NCBI GenBank assembly: GCA_026395795.1
Contig: JAPLYB010000036.1
Span: 1-50,600 of the forward strand
DNA from: Candidatus Pacearchaeota archaeon
Lineage (GTDB): Archaea > Nanobdellota > Nanobdellia > Pacearchaeales > UBA284
Direction of reading: 5' to 3'
DNA length: 50,600 nt
The notes beneath the pieces are model-generated. The model was not told the origin of the DNA. It saw nothing but the letters and a program-made list of their open reading frames with translations, and did no database searches. Positions 15,917-24,957 of the stretch are shown in pieces. Numbering within the stretch: the stretch's first letter is position 1; the number at the start of each line of letters is the position of its first letter. The translations under genes were made by a program, and so were the position numbers.

Positions 15917-17101
15917 TTACCAGTTTTTTTTAAATGGGCTGATCTTCCTCAATGATCCAACTACATTCTTGATCTGTTCTGCAATATAATCAATATCTTC
16001 TTCTCTATTCTCTTTCCCAAAAGTTATTCTCAAACTTCCATGGGCTTGTTCTGGTTTTAGGCCTATTGCAGTCAAAACAGGACTTGGTTCAAGACTTTTT
16101 GAAGAACAAGCAGATCCTGTAGATACTGCAATTCCTTTCTCATCCAGCCTCAAGAGCAAAGCCTCTCCTTCAACCCCTTCAAAAGAGATGTTGATATTTA
16201 CATATATTCTTTGGTCTTTTGAACCATTTATCCTTGATCCCGGGATTTTTAATAACTCCTTTACCAGTTTGTCTTTCATCTTTCCGATCCTTTCTGCTTC
16301 AGATTTCATGTTCTTGCTTGCAAGTTCTGTCGCTTTTGCAAACCCGACAATCCCAGGGATGTTTTCAGTTCCAGATCTTAACCCAGTTTCATGCCCTCCA
16401 CCATGTGTTATAGGAACAATCTTAACATCTTGATGAACATAAAGAAAACCAATCCCCTTTGGACCGTAAATCTTATGGGCGGAAGCTGATAGAAGATCGA
16501 TATTCATTTTTTTTACATTGATTGAGATCTTTCCATAGCTCTGGACAGCATCTGTATGAAAATATACTTTATGCTTAGCGCATATCTTTCCAATCTCTTC
16601 GATTGGCTGGATTGTCCCTATTTCATTATTTACGTGCATAATCGTAACAAGAATCGTTTCTTTAGTAATCGCATTTTCAACATCTCTTGGATTGATAAGG
16701 CCTTCAGAGTTAACATCTAGCCATGTTATTTTCCAACCACGTTTCTCTAGATACTTGCAAGTTTCACGGACAGCAGGATGCTCTATCTTGCTCGTAATGA
16801 TATGATTTCTCTGATTCTTTGTCCCAAAAGCAGCATTCTCTGAAAATGCAACACCCATAATTGCGAGATTATCTGCTTCAGTTCCAACACCTGTAAAAAT
16901 AATTTCAGAAGGCCTTGCCCCTATGAAATCAGCAATTTGTTTTCTTGACTTTTCTAAAGCATCCCTTGATTCTCTTCCAAAACTATGCAAACTAGAAGGA
17001 TTTCCGAATTTTTCAGAGAAGTATGGTTCCATAGCCTCAATTACTTCTTCCGCAACAGGAGTTGTTGCTGAATGATCTAAATATATCCTTTTTGAAGACA
17101 T
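15917..17101 (-). CDS. iscS: Cysteine desulfurase IscS/NifS
   Basis: PLP enzyme removing sulfur from cysteine for Fe-S clusters and tRNA thiolation. Seen: YLDHSATTPVAEEV at the start, MHVNNEIGTIQP, HTDAVQSYGK, the PLP lysine in SASAHKIYGPKGIG, GGGHETGLRSGTENIPG, and the catalytic Cys in STGSACSS. Length 394 is standard for group I. It likely supplies IscU and TtuA in this window. The start lies 2 bases after the nucleotidyltransferase stop. Confidence 0.95.
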   Translation of the reverse strand: MSSKRIYLDHSATTPVAEEVIEAMEPYFSEKFGNPSSLHSFGRESRDALEKSRKQIADFIGARPSEIIFTGVGTEADNLAIMGVAFSENAAFGTKNQRNHIITSKIEHPAVRETCKYLEKRGWKITWLDVNSEGLINPRDVENAITKETILVTIMHVNNEIGTIQPIEEIGKICAKHKVYFHTDAVQSYGKISINVKKMNIDLLSASAHKIYGPKGIGFLYVHQDVKIVPITHGGGHETGLRSGTENIPGIVGFAKATELASKNMKSEAERIGKMKDKLVKELLKIPGSRINGSKDQRIYVNINISFEGVEGEALLLRLDEKGIAVSTGSACSSKSLEPSPVLTAIGLKPEQAHGSLRITFGKENREEDIDYIAEQIKNVVGSLRKISPFKKNW

Positions 17102-17103
17102 TT

Positions 17104-17556
17104 TTATTCTTTACCTAGCAATCTATTTATTCTTGAGCTTGAATTTGACTTTGGCTCACCAACATCAAAAGCCATTTCAATGCCATATTTCCTACAAGTA
17201 GCTACTTCTGGGATATTGTCGATGGTCCTATCTCCACCTTTAGCAAACACAACATGGTCTCCTTTATTTTGTTTGACTATCATTTCCAAGGTTTCACATT
17301 GACCGAGATCAGAATCAATTGAAAGGATGACCTTATCAATATATTTTATCGCCCCAACAATTTTCATTCGTTCCCGCTCATTCATGATTATCTTTCCTTT
17401 TTTTAACATTTGCTGCCGATCATTATTAACGATGACCCAAACTTCGTCTCCTATTTTTTTAGCCGCAGCCATATAGTCTATATGCCCTCCATGCAAGGGG
17501 TTGAAATAACCAGAGATAACGATTATTCTTTTCGGTTGAGAATTTTGATATGCCAT
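17104..17556 (-). CDS. Cytidylyltransferase-like nucleotidyltransferase
   Basis: A 150-residue HxGH nucleotidyltransferase: VISGYFNPLHGGHIDYMAAA is the nucleotide-binding motif, and NSSSRINRLLG stands where the family has its ISSTRIR-type motif. In archaea this fold covers FAD synthetase (RibL), glycerol-phosphate cytidylyltransferase and CoaD-like enzymes. ERERMKIVGAIKYID fits the GCT/RibL branch, but the substrate cannot be decided by eye. Sits immediately upstream of iscS. Confidence 0.8.
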   Translation of the reverse strand: MAYQNSQPKRIIVISGYFNPLHGGHIDYMAAAKKIGDEVWVIVNNDRQQMLKKGKIIMNERERMKIVGAIKYIDKVILSIDSDLGQCETLEMIVKQNKGDHVVFAKGGDRTIDNIPEVATCRKYGIEMAFDVGEPKSNSSSRINRLLGKE

Positions 17557-17594
17557 TTTCAGTTTATGTTTAATTTATCAAGCTTTTATTATAT

Positions 17595-18188
17595 TTAATT
17601 TTTTAGATATTTTGGAATTTTAAAATGATCGTATTCTTTTATCATATTCTTTCCATAAAATATTCTGGAAAAACATTCTGCAGTAAGTTTTGCATCTTCA
17701 AGAGCATTATGAAAGTTTCTTTCATCTTTCATCCCGCAAAATTTTATGATTTCTCTAAAACCGGCACTGTGGCCTTTTTTAACTAAAATCTTGCCGCTTA
17801 TTTTTAAGATTCTTGCCTGAGCGATAGAATGCAAATCAAAAGCCCTATAATGAAAAGGAAATTTCAGATTATATTTTCTAGCCTTCGTCTCTAAAAATGC
17901 GACATCAAACTGGGGGTTTTCACACATATAATTTTTTATTTTGCTTTTCTCACACCATTTAAAGAATTGTTTAAGCAGTTGTTTTTGGCTCCTTTTATTT
18001 TTTTCTCTGATCTCTTTTTCTGTTTTACCTGTAACCGTCATTGCTTCCCTGCTCACTTTGTCTTTGTTATCAATATGACCTTCTTCTAAGAAAATTCTCT
18101 TGGGATTTTCAAAATCAACAGCCCCTATCTGCCATATTCCAGAGTTTACAAGATCCGTCCCACTTGTTTCAAGGTCAATTACAATCAT
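17595..18188 (-). CDS. DnaQ-family 3'-5' exonuclease (DEDDh)
   Basis: Exo I motif MIVIDLETSGTD with both acids, Exo II ENPQFDVAFLE, and Exo III FHNALEDAKLTAE with the catalytic His and Asp. Compact 197-residue single-domain exonuclease; could proofread, trim RNA or degrade oligonucleotides. Its start overlaps the stop of the HTH gene by 4 bp, so the two are cotranslated. Confidence 0.85.
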   Translation of the reverse strand: MIVIDLETSGTDLVNSGIWQIGAVDFENPKRIFLEEGHIDNKDKVSREAMTVTGKTEKEIREKNKRSQKQLLKQFFKWCEKSKIKNYMCENPQFDVAFLETKARKYNLKFPFHYRAFDLHSIAQARILKISGKILVKKGHSAGFREIIKFCGMKDERNFHNALEDAKLTAECFSRIFYGKNMIKEYDHFKIPKYLKN

Positions 18189-18562
18189 CTTGCTATCTCC
18201 TGTTCTGGTTTAGCAGAACATAAATGTAATACCCCTTTATTATACTTTTTGCATATATCACAGGAAACTCCCTGTCTCTTCGCAACTTCGATAAGTTTCA
18301 TCATTTCTCCAATAACTTTTTTATTATCTTTGAGGATTATTTCAGCAGATTGTTCAACATATTTTACCATCTCTTCAGAAAATTTAATGTCCTTTGCTCT
18401 TTTTCTATGCATATATTGGCTAATGGCTGCTTCCGTAGTCCCCAAGAGTTCAGCGACTTTATTCTGTTTAATTTTATACTTTTTAATAAAAGATTTGGCA
18501 AGTTCCCTTCTAATAGCTGGGATGATATACCAAACTTCTATTTCTTGGGGTAACGAATACAT
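18185..18562 (-). CDS. XRE-type HTH regulator with Cys motif
   Basis: Opens MYSLPQEIEVWYIIPAIRRE, typical of archaeal COG2522-type regulators, followed by a helix-turn-helix (QNKVAELLGTTEAAISQYMH). The C terminus has VSCDICKKYNKG...HLCSA, three Cys that may bind a metal or cluster. Target unknown. A T-rich, TATA-containing gap separates it from the TrmB gene. Confidence 0.82.
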   Translation of the reverse strand: MYSLPQEIEVWYIIPAIRRELAKSFIKKYKIKQNKVAELLGTTEAAISQYMHRKRAKDIKFSEEMVKYVEQSAEIILKDNKKVIGEMMKLIEVAKRQGVSCDICKKYNKGVLHLCSAKPEQEIAR

Positions 18563-18698
18563 TATTTCTTAACTATCGTGAAGTTTTTAAATCTTTCCGT
18601 TTGTATGTAATTAACTCAAATAAAAAAATAAAAAAGAACAAGTTTTTCAAATTAAGATTAATATTCCACGTCTCTCTCTTTTTTTAGAGCAAAACAAA

Positions 18699-19514
18699 TT
18701 AAATTTTAATCTTGGACAAAGGAATCATCTTTTCCCAACTTGAGTTAAAGATCTCATGCATTGCGTTTCCAAAGAATGGACTATTAATCCATACACCAAC
18801 ATCATAGTTTGGATGTACTTCTTCATCATCTAGTACCATTAGTAACAGCTCTTTTGCGTCAGAGATTGCAAATCTGGATTTCACTTTTCCATTTCTAACC
18901 TCTGCGTATTTACTCAATTCTTTTGCTATTTTATAATTCTTTGGAGTTATCGGCGCAACAACCCGGACCATCACTCCTTTTTTCTTTGCTTTTTCAAAAG
19001 CCGGTCTCAAATTTTCAAATTTTCTGTTTAATCCTTCAGATGTTGTAGCTATTGTTATTGATTTGTCTGCATTTCTGATCATCATATCAAGATGATTATA
19101 CAGATTAGTTCTTCCTCGTATAGCACCAGACAAATCTGTTGGTTCAATATATTTTATTCCAGTCGTGAATAGAGTAGACAACTCATTTAAAACATCTGTT
19201 CCTTTCAATTCATCAAGTCTCTTTGACATATCGTCAGCTTCCTTTACCACATTTCTCTTGACTCTCTCAACAACTTCTGTCGGTTTAAGAGCAACAAACT
19301 TTATCGGTTTTCCAAGTTTCATTATAACAAATCCTTTTTTCTCCAAACTCTCAAGGATATCATAAGTCCTGGATCTTGGAACACCAGAAATGTCACTTAA
19401 TTCTCCAGCAGTCGAAACTCCTCTAGAAAGCAAAGCAGTCCATACTCGAACCTCATACAAATTCAAACCAAAAATTTTTCTCAATCTGCTCAAAAATTCT
19501 TCTTTAACAATCAT
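18699..19514 (-). CDS. TrmB-family transcriptional regulator
   Basis: N-terminal winged helix (IFGLNLYEVRVWTALLSRGV, then SGVPRSRTYDILESLEKKGF) is the TrmB DNA-binding domain, followed by a coiled linker and a C-terminal phospholipase D-like/effector domain (KSITIATTSEGLNRKFENL, WINSPFFGNAMHEIFNSSW). TrmB proteins sense sugars or other small molecules in archaea. Length 271 is typical. No obvious target gene is adjacent; IleRS follows upstream on the same strand. Confidence 0.88.
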   Translation of the reverse strand: MIVKEEFLSRLRKIFGLNLYEVRVWTALLSRGVSTAGELSDISGVPRSRTYDILESLEKKGFVIMKLGKPIKFVALKPTEVVERVKRNVVKEADDMSKRLDELKGTDVLNELSTLFTTGIKYIEPTDLSGAIRGRTNLYNHLDMMIRNADKSITIATTSEGLNRKFENLRPAFEKAKKKGVMVRVVAPITPKNYKIAKELSKYAEVRNGKVKSRFAISDAKELLLMVLDDEEVHPNYDVGVWINSPFFGNAMHEIFNSSWEKMIPLSKIKI

Positions 19515-19626
19515 TTTTTATGCTTTTAACTTCTTTTATAACTTCTGTATAGTAAAGCTATTGTTTTTAGTTTAAAGTAGTATTTAAATCTTTCTTTGAT
19601 AAAATGAGATTTAATCGAATAAAAAT

Positions 19627-22449
19627 TCAGCGTTGGTTAAATGCAATTTCAACTGATTTTTCTTTAATTTTTTCTTTAAAGACGTTTTTGTAAGTTTCAG
19701 TAATTTTTTCTGAAATTAGTAGTTGTTTTGCATTAACTTTTTCGCAAATTAGGCCCTTAAAACCATCCACATTTTTTTGCATCTGTTTATCCAAAACAAG
19801 CATTAAATCAATTTTTTGTTCTTTTTGCAGACCCGCCTTTTTTCTAGCATCTTGAATTTTTCTCATCAGTTCTCTAACATAACCTTCTGCTTCAAGTTCA
19901 GGAGTCATTTTCGTATCAAGTAAGATTTCGAAAACTTTGTTTGATTCGAATAAAACCTTTTTCACATTTACTTGTCTTGAGACAATCTCTTGCATGTCTT
20001 TTGAAAGTTTATTCTCTGTTTTAACAGTAATTGAAGCAAGAGGCCATCTAACCCCGATCCCTTTAGCAGATCTTATAGCAAGTGCTTTTTCAATGATTTG
20101 CATCGCAAAAGAGAAGTCTTCTTCAAGTTTTTTATCAATCAGATTCTCATCATAACCCGGCCATTTACAGAGATGGATTGACTCTTCTTTCAAAGAAAAT
20201 TTTTCTTTTAGTTTTTGATAAATGGCCTCTGTTATGAAAGGCGTAAAAGGAGCGCAAAGTTTTATCAAGTCTAAATAAACCTCTTTTAAAACAAATCTTG
20301 CACTCTCATCTCTCTGAGAGATTCTTTCTCTTATTGTTTGAATATACCCCCTGCTCAAATCATTTAACCAGAAGTCTTGTAAAGCTCTTGCAGCTAAATA
20401 GGGATGTAAATCTTCTATTTCCAAAGTTACTTCCTTAATTAAAAAATTTAATTTAGACAAAATCCACTTATCTTCTATTTCAAGTTTTTTAACTTTTCCT
20501 GATTTTTCTAGAAGATTGTGCATGTTGTAAAGAATATTGATATTGGCTAGAGGTTCTTTAAGAACATTAAAGCCAAACCTTAATTCTTGAGAAGGATCTT
20601 GTAGGCAGTACAACAGTCTGATCGGATCTGCTCCAATTTTTTCAACTGCTTCGTCAAACCAAATTGTATTCCCTTTACTCTTATGCATCTCTTCTCCTTT
20701 TTCATCTTTTAAGGTTTCATATCCAAAAAGTGCTTTAAACGGAGCTTTTCCTGTTAATGTTACGCTAGCCCAAAACAATGCATTAAACCAACCTCTAAAT
20801 TGACCCGGCATATTCTCACTAATTAAATCAGCTGGAAACCACTTCTCCCATTCTTTCTTATTAGTTAGATAAGGCCCAATAGTCGAGAATGGAACAATTC
20901 CAGCATCTAACCAAGCATCTCCCACGTCTTTAACTCTTTCTACTTCTGAACTACATTCAGAACATTTAATTTTAATTTCATCTATCCAAGGTCTATGAAT
21001 TTCGGGCAGTTGATCAACCTTCTTCTTATCAATTGCTTTTTCTTTCAATTCTTTTAAACTTCCGATAACCTCAATATGCCCGCATTTACATTCCCAAATT
21101 GGTAAAGGTAATCCCCAATATCTTTTTCTAGAAATTAACCAATCCCCCATATTCTTAAACCAGTCTTCTTGTCTAGTCTTGCCATATTCTGGGTACCACT
21201 TTATTTTTTTATTTTCTTTAATTAGTTTATCCCTTATCTCTTTGCATTTAATATACCATTCATCAACTAGTCTGAACACAAGTTCTTCACCACACCTCCA
21301 ACAATGAGGATATCTGTGTTTGTATGGTATCACTTTATATAAAAATCCTCGATTTTCTAAATCTGCTATAACCATTTTATTTACTTCAGAATATTTCTTA
21401 GAACTAAATTTATTATAATCTTCTTTGAAAGTTCCATCATCATTCAAAGGAGATATTGCTGGAAGATTATTCCTTTTTCCCAAATCATAATCCTCTGCAC
21501 CACAACCAGGAGCAATATGAACAATTCCGGTCCCCTCTTCTCCAGAAGCTAGCTCCCACAATACTACTTTATGCGGAGAATCTTTTTGAGTTTTCAGATT
21601 AGCATAGGGCATGACATATTCTACATCTTTAAGATCCTTGCCCAATTTACTTTCAAAGATTTCATAATCTCCTTCTAATTCTTCTAATCTTGATTCAGCA
21701 AGCCAATAAAATTTTCCATTATGTTGAACTTTGACATAAAGAATATTTTCATTAACTGCTATTGCAACATCAGCAGGAACTGTCCAAGGAGTTGTTGTAA
21801 AAATTAAAAAATATTCATTTAGCTTTTCTTTCAAAGGAAACTGCAAGAATAATGCTGAATGAGTTACTTCCTTATAACCCTCTGTTGCGATATCATGCTT
21901 AGAACTTGCTGTCCCACATCTCCAACACCAGGGAACAGCATCTTTTCCCTTATACAACCAGCTATTCTCAAAATATTTTTTTAATAAATACCAATTATGC
22001 AAATTGTTATCATCAGTCATTGTGTAATAAGAATTATCCCAATCCATCCAGTATCCTAATCTTATTGACTGTTGTGTTTGGATTTTAGAAAATTTTTCTA
22101 CTCTTTTTCTGCAAGATTTTACAAAATTAAGAATTCCGAATTTTTCGATATCTTGTTTATCTTTTAGTCCCAAATCTTTTTCTTCTTCTCTCTCAACCCA
22201 TAATCCTTGGCAGTCAAAACCATTTTGATATCTTTGATCAAATCCTTGCATCGCCTTAAATCTTTGAAACATATCCTTGTAAGTTCTACCCCAAGCATGA
22301 TGAACCCACATTGGATTATTTGCAGTTATAGGCCCATCTAAAAAACTCCACCTCCTTTTATCTTTGTTCTTTTTTCGAAGTTTTTCAAATATCTTGTTTT
22401 CTTGCCAAAATTTCAAAATTTCCTTCTCTATTTCTTGTGCTTGATACAT
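19627..22449 (-). CDS. ileS: Isoleucyl-tRNA synthetase
   Basis: Class I enzyme charging tRNA-Ile with editing. The HIGH site reads NNPMWVHHAWGRTYKD, a variant seen in one IleRS branch shared by some bacteria and archaea. Zinc-type Cys pairs (CWRCG twice; CKCGH and CSECS) are visible, the editing domain has TTPWTVPADVAIAV, and the KMSKS loop is MHKSKGN. The C terminus is an anticodon-binding helical domain. At 940 residues it is of normal size. The next gene upstream begins 2 bases before its ATG. Confidence 0.95.
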   Translation of the reverse strand: MYQAQEIEKEILKFWQENKIFEKLRKKNKDKRRWSFLDGPITANNPMWVHHAWGRTYKDMFQRFKAMQGFDQRYQNGFDCQGLWVEREEEKDLGLKDKQDIEKFGILNFVKSCRKRVEKFSKIQTQQSIRLGYWMDWDNSYYTMTDDNNLHNWYLLKKYFENSWLYKGKDAVPWCWRCGTASSKHDIATEGYKEVTHSALFLQFPLKEKLNEYFLIFTTTPWTVPADVAIAVNENILYVKVQHNGKFYWLAESRLEELEGDYEIFESKLGKDLKDVEYVMPYANLKTQKDSPHKVVLWELASGEEGTGIVHIAPGCGAEDYDLGKRNNLPAISPLNDDGTFKEDYNKFSSKKYSEVNKMVIADLENRGFLYKVIPYKHRYPHCWRCGEELVFRLVDEWYIKCKEIRDKLIKENKKIKWYPEYGKTRQEDWFKNMGDWLISRKRYWGLPLPIWECKCGHIEVIGSLKELKEKAIDKKKVDQLPEIHRPWIDEIKIKCSECSSEVERVKDVGDAWLDAGIVPFSTIGPYLTNKKEWEKWFPADLISENMPGQFRGWFNALFWASVTLTGKAPFKALFGYETLKDEKGEEMHKSKGNTIWFDEAVEKIGADPIRLLYCLQDPSQELRFGFNVLKEPLANINILYNMHNLLEKSGKVKKLEIEDKWILSKLNFLIKEVTLEIEDLHPYLAARALQDFWLNDLSRGYIQTIRERISQRDESARFVLKEVYLDLIKLCAPFTPFITEAIYQKLKEKFSLKEESIHLCKWPGYDENLIDKKLEEDFSFAMQIIEKALAIRSAKGIGVRWPLASITVKTENKLSKDMQEIVSRQVNVKKVLFESNKVFEILLDTKMTPELEAEGYVRELMRKIQDARKKAGLQKEQKIDLMLVLDKQMQKNVDGFKGLICEKVNAKQLLISEKITETYKNVFKEKIKEKSVEIAFNQR

Positions 22450-22450
22450 T

Positions 22451-23287
22451 TTAAAATTTTAATAGCTCCTTTATAATATCATCTTCCCATCCATTTTTAA
22501 ATTCTGTGGTTATGAATTTAAAACCAAATTTTTTCTTATAAAAATCAAGATATTTTTGTGTTGTGTGCGACCAAGATTTTTGGAATTCAATCGGCCTCGT
22601 AATAACAATCGGGATAGATTTTTTATTCCCATCAAGATAAGGCAACATTTTACTGATATCCATTAATATCTTCTGAATTGTTTTTTCTTTACTCCTACTT
22701 TTACTTTTAGCAACATGAGAAGAAATTGCAATTATCAATTCCTTTTTACTAGGACTGATTAACCCAAGATCATATTCCCTACCCTTAGAAACTTTTTCAA
22801 CTTGAAATCCCCGATTTAATGCTTCTTCCATCAAAATTTTAGATTCCTTTTCTACGATTAAAAGGAAATCTGATGGAGAAAGATGCAAATCTTTCCAATC
22901 ATTTAAACTTAATTCAAGAATTACTGGGAAAGTTATAGAATTATTGGAAGAATTATCCAATTTTTTCCATAATACTCTTGGTAAGCAGCCATTTGCGACT
23001 ATCTGGATGTAAGGATGTTTTCCAGAATACCCTTGTAAACTTATCCCTTTTTTAACAATTCTATGGACAACGACTTTAAAATCATCTTCGAATCTCATAG
23101 AAATTTGCCTATTTTCTTTTTTCGTATTGCTTATCTTATTTGCAAAAGTTCTGCAAGTAAACCGAATTGTAGCCCTTTTACAAGGTCTTTTGTAATCAGT
23201 CACCCTATTTTCAGACTTCCATGCATATCTTTGAGTTGAAAATCCTCTCTCCAATGTTATGGACGCCGGGATTCTTATTTTGTCCAT
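22451..23287 (-). CDS. Hypothetical 278-aa protein, possibly nuclease-like
   Basis: Not recognised with confidence. The N terminus is basic and Cys-containing (DYKRPCKRATIRFTCRTFAN). The middle has the strand-helix pattern ITFPVILELSLNDWKDLHLS. The C terminus has REYDLGLISPSKKELIIAIS followed by a Lys/Ser-rich helix and IPIVITRPIEFQKSW. The D...E(x)A spacing is faintly like a degenerate PD-(D/E)XK core. It ends 2 bases before ileS, so it may share its transcript. Confidence 0.5.
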   Translation of the reverse strand: MDKIRIPASITLERGFSTQRYAWKSENRVTDYKRPCKRATIRFTCRTFANKISNTKKENRQISMRFEDDFKVVVHRIVKKGISLQGYSGKHPYIQIVANGCLPRVLWKKLDNSSNNSITFPVILELSLNDWKDLHLSPSDFLLIVEKESKILMEEALNRGFQVEKVSKGREYDLGLISPSKKELIIAISSHVAKSKSRSKEKTIQKILMDISKMLPYLDGNKKSIPIVITRPIEFQKSWSHTTQKYLDFYKKKFGFKFITTEFKNGWEDDIIKELLKF

Positions 23288-23380
23288 ATAATAAGAAACT
23301 TCTATCCTTTATAAATATTTACGCCTATAGAAGGAAATCTTTTTTAAATGTTTCCAATTAATAGCAGGATAAGTCAAGAA

Positions 23381-24081
23381 CCACTGGTCACCGCTCGCCC
23401 TTGAAAATTGATTTGGGCTCGCTATAGACCAGTGGCATGATTAAATAATTGCTTAGAAGTTAATTGCTGGAGATTTCTGACAGCCAATATAATCGCTTAC
23501 ATGTTCTTCATCACTTCCAATGTTGTCGAGGAGATAAGCAGGATTCCAAAAACCACTTCCATAAAAATATTTTTTCTTGATTTCTGTAAATGCTCGCAAT
23601 ATTTTTCTGCCAGTTATTCCTCTCAAAATTTTAGCCGCTTCTGGTTTGCTTCTCAAACCAATGTCCACATTAAAATGTAAATGGTTTGAATCAAAACCAA
23701 CCTTTTTTATTGGCAGATGATAGTTCTCAGAAATTTCTTTGAACAAAACAGTAAGGAAGAACCTTACTTTTGCATCATCGAATATTTGATGACAATATTT
23801 AATTTTAAACATTGCGTGGCACCATGAATTTCCCACGCACGAACTTTTTCTATTTAATTGTCGAAACATTTTTTTCTCCAGAGCTCTCGCTAAGCGAAAG
23901 CAAATATTTATTTAGTTGAGAAAGCTCTAGCTAATACAATCGTTCTGTGAGCTAGAGTCAAGCTCACATTTCTTAATGCTTCTAGAAATAAATATCTTCT
24001 TAAAAAAAGAGGATTGATTTATCAAAATGAAATAAGTCCCTTGCTGGGCACTAAGAAGCACCACCAGTCCGAGACTGGTGG
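23381..24081 (-). mobile_element. IS200/IS605-type insertion element with tnpA only
   Basis: Bounded by two related hairpins. Downstream end: CCACTGGTC ... GACCAGTGG (9-bp arms, with an inner GCCC/GGGC pairing). Upstream end: CCACCAGTC-cga-GACTGGTGG. Between them are tnpA and about 180 bp of A/T-rich DNA with further hairpins (GTGAGCT-agagtca-AGCTCAC; TCGCT-a-AGCGA). Subterminal hairpins and lack of flanking inverted repeats fit the HUH single-strand transposition mode. No tnpB remains. Exact cleavage sites cannot be fixed by eye. Confidence 0.75.
23453..23869 (-). CDS. tnpA: Y1 HUH transposase TnpA (IS200/IS605)
   Basis: A 138-residue single-strand transposase. NHLHFNVDIG carries the H-u-H metal site, and the catalytic Tyr is in HVSDYIGCQK near the C terminus. 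The middle helix EAAKILRGITGRKIL is typical. It makes and rejoins 5'-phosphotyrosine ends at hairpin-marked sites. The N-terminal 20 residues (Cys-rich) differ from most TnpA and an internal start at MFKIKYCHQI is possible. Looks intact. Confidence 0.9.
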   Translation of the reverse strand: MFRQLNRKSSCVGNSWCHAMFKIKYCHQIFDDAKVRFFLTVLFKEISENYHLPIKKVGFDSNHLHFNVDIGLRSKPEAAKILRGITGRKILRAFTEIKKKYFYGSGFWNPAYLLDNIGSDEEHVSDYIGCQKSPAINF

Positions 24082-24172
24082 AAATCTCGCATTATAATAA
24101 AAAGTTTAGAAGAAAGATTGCTCTATCTTACAATAAAAAGAAAATATAAAAAAATAAAAAACAAAACATCAA

Positions 24173-24325
24173 TTACCAGTCTTCATCACCTAAATCATCA
24201 CTTGTTTCGTCTTCGTCATCCATATCGTCATCTGAATCCTCATCTTTATCAGATTTATCTTCCTCAACCTTATCGCTCTTATCTTTCTCTCCTAATTCCT
24301 TTTCCTCTTGTTTTTTTGTTTTCAT
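24173..24325 (-). CDS. 50-aa highly acidic protein
   Basis: Missed by the ORF track in this strand. Begins MKTKKQEEKELGEKDKSDKV and ends in a poly-Asp/Glu tract closing with GDEDW. Probably disordered. The Shine-Dalgarno AGGAGG lies in the loop of double-hairpin copy A, 9 bases before the ATG, and a TTTATAAATA TATA box lies about 90 bases upstream, so it has its own promoter. Function unknown; acidic tails of this kind occur in chaperone or nucleic-acid-mimic proteins. Confidence 0.7.
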   Translation of the reverse strand: MKTKKQEEKELGEKDKSDKVEEDKSDKDEDSDDDMDDEDETSDDLGDEDW

Positions 24326-24378
24326 GCTAAAAAATCCTCCTAATTTTTGGCACGCTGAAAATAATTTATTTTCAAGCG
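24326..24378 (-). repeat. Double-hairpin repeat, copy A, with Shine-Dalgarno in loop
   Basis: Minus-strand order: CGC-t-TGAAAAT-aaatt-ATTTTCA-GCG, linker TGCC, AAAAAT-taggagg-ATTTTT, TAGC, then ATG. The AGGAGG is displayed in the second loop directly before the acidic-protein start. Confidence 0.7.
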
Positions 24379-24489
24379 TTTTGTCTCCTTTTAGGTAAAT
24401 TTGACAAAAGGTTTTTATTTATAAACTTTGCGATACTACAGAACTACAGTCAAATTTATAAATAGAGTATAAACAATTCTCTTAAAAAA

Positions 24490-24606
24490 TTAGATAGCTG
24501 CCATTCTTTTTTGTTTTCTCTTTCTCTTCTCCCTCTTGATTCTTTTTCTTTGCCATTTCCATCTCATCTGTCCTTTCTTTTTCCATCTACGAGATGATCT
24601 TTTCAT
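24490..24606 (-). CDS. rpl41e: Ribosomal protein eL41
   Basis: Missed by the ORF track. A 38-residue protein, MKRSSRRWKKKGQMRWKWQR then KRIKREKRKRKQKRMAAI. The MRWKWQRKRIKREKRKRKQKR part aligns with the universal 25-residue eL41 helix (MRAKWRKKRMRRLKRKRRK), with a 13-residue N-terminal addition. It would bridge the two ribosomal subunits. Its Shine-Dalgarno is folded in hairpin copy B. Placed after rpo11 on the same strand. Confidence 0.85.
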   Translation of the reverse strand: MKRSSRRWKKKGQMRWKWQRKRIKREKRKRKQKRMAAI

Positions 24607-24610
24607 TTCA

Positions 24611-24660
24611 GCAAAAACCTCCGGTTTTTGTTGTGCCAAAAATTATTAATTTTTGGGCAT
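24611..24660 (-). repeat. Double-hairpin repeat, copy B, pairing the eL41 Shine-Dalgarno
   Basis: Minus-strand order: GCC-CAAAAATT-aat-AATTTTTG-GC, linker ACAA, then CAAAAACC-gga-GGTTTTTG (8-bp stem, 3-nt loop) and CTGAAATG. The GGAGG is half in the loop and half in the stem, so it would be partly hidden. Lies between rpo11 and eL41. Confidence 0.7.
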
Positions 24661-24680
24661 GACGGTTATTTATCATTTTT

Positions 24681-24944
24681 CTATTTGAAAGCTTTTTTAA
24701 ATTCTTTTAAGATTTCTTGATTTTTCGCTTGGATTTTTTCAATTGCATCTAACAAAACCTTTTTTGCATCCTTTCCCTTAGTTCGAATAATCAAAATAGG
24801 GTTTTTAGTAGGGTGCTCTCTTTTCCAAGCACTCACTTCTACTTCTTCATTCCAGAGCTCATTTCGTAATAGTTCTGCAATTGTCAAATTATCCAACTCT
24901 ATTTCAAGCTCTTCTTTCTCTTGTTTTAAAATTTTAATTTGCAT
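24681..24944 (-). CDS. rpo11: RNA polymerase subunit Rpo11 (RpoL)
   Basis: An 87-residue subunit that pairs with Rpo3 in assembly of archaeal RNA polymerase. Recognised by LEIELDNLTIAELLRNELWN, SAWKREHPTKNPILIIRTKG and the long C-terminal helix (AKKVLLDAIEKIQAKNQEIL). Follows the zinc-ribbon/coiled-coil gene by 13 bases. Confidence 0.9.
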   Translation of the reverse strand: MQIKILKQEKEELEIELDNLTIAELLRNELWNEEVEVSAWKREHPTKNPILIIRTKGKDAKKVLLDAIEKIQAKNQEILKEFKKAFK

Positions 24945-24957
24945 TTTGATTATTTGT

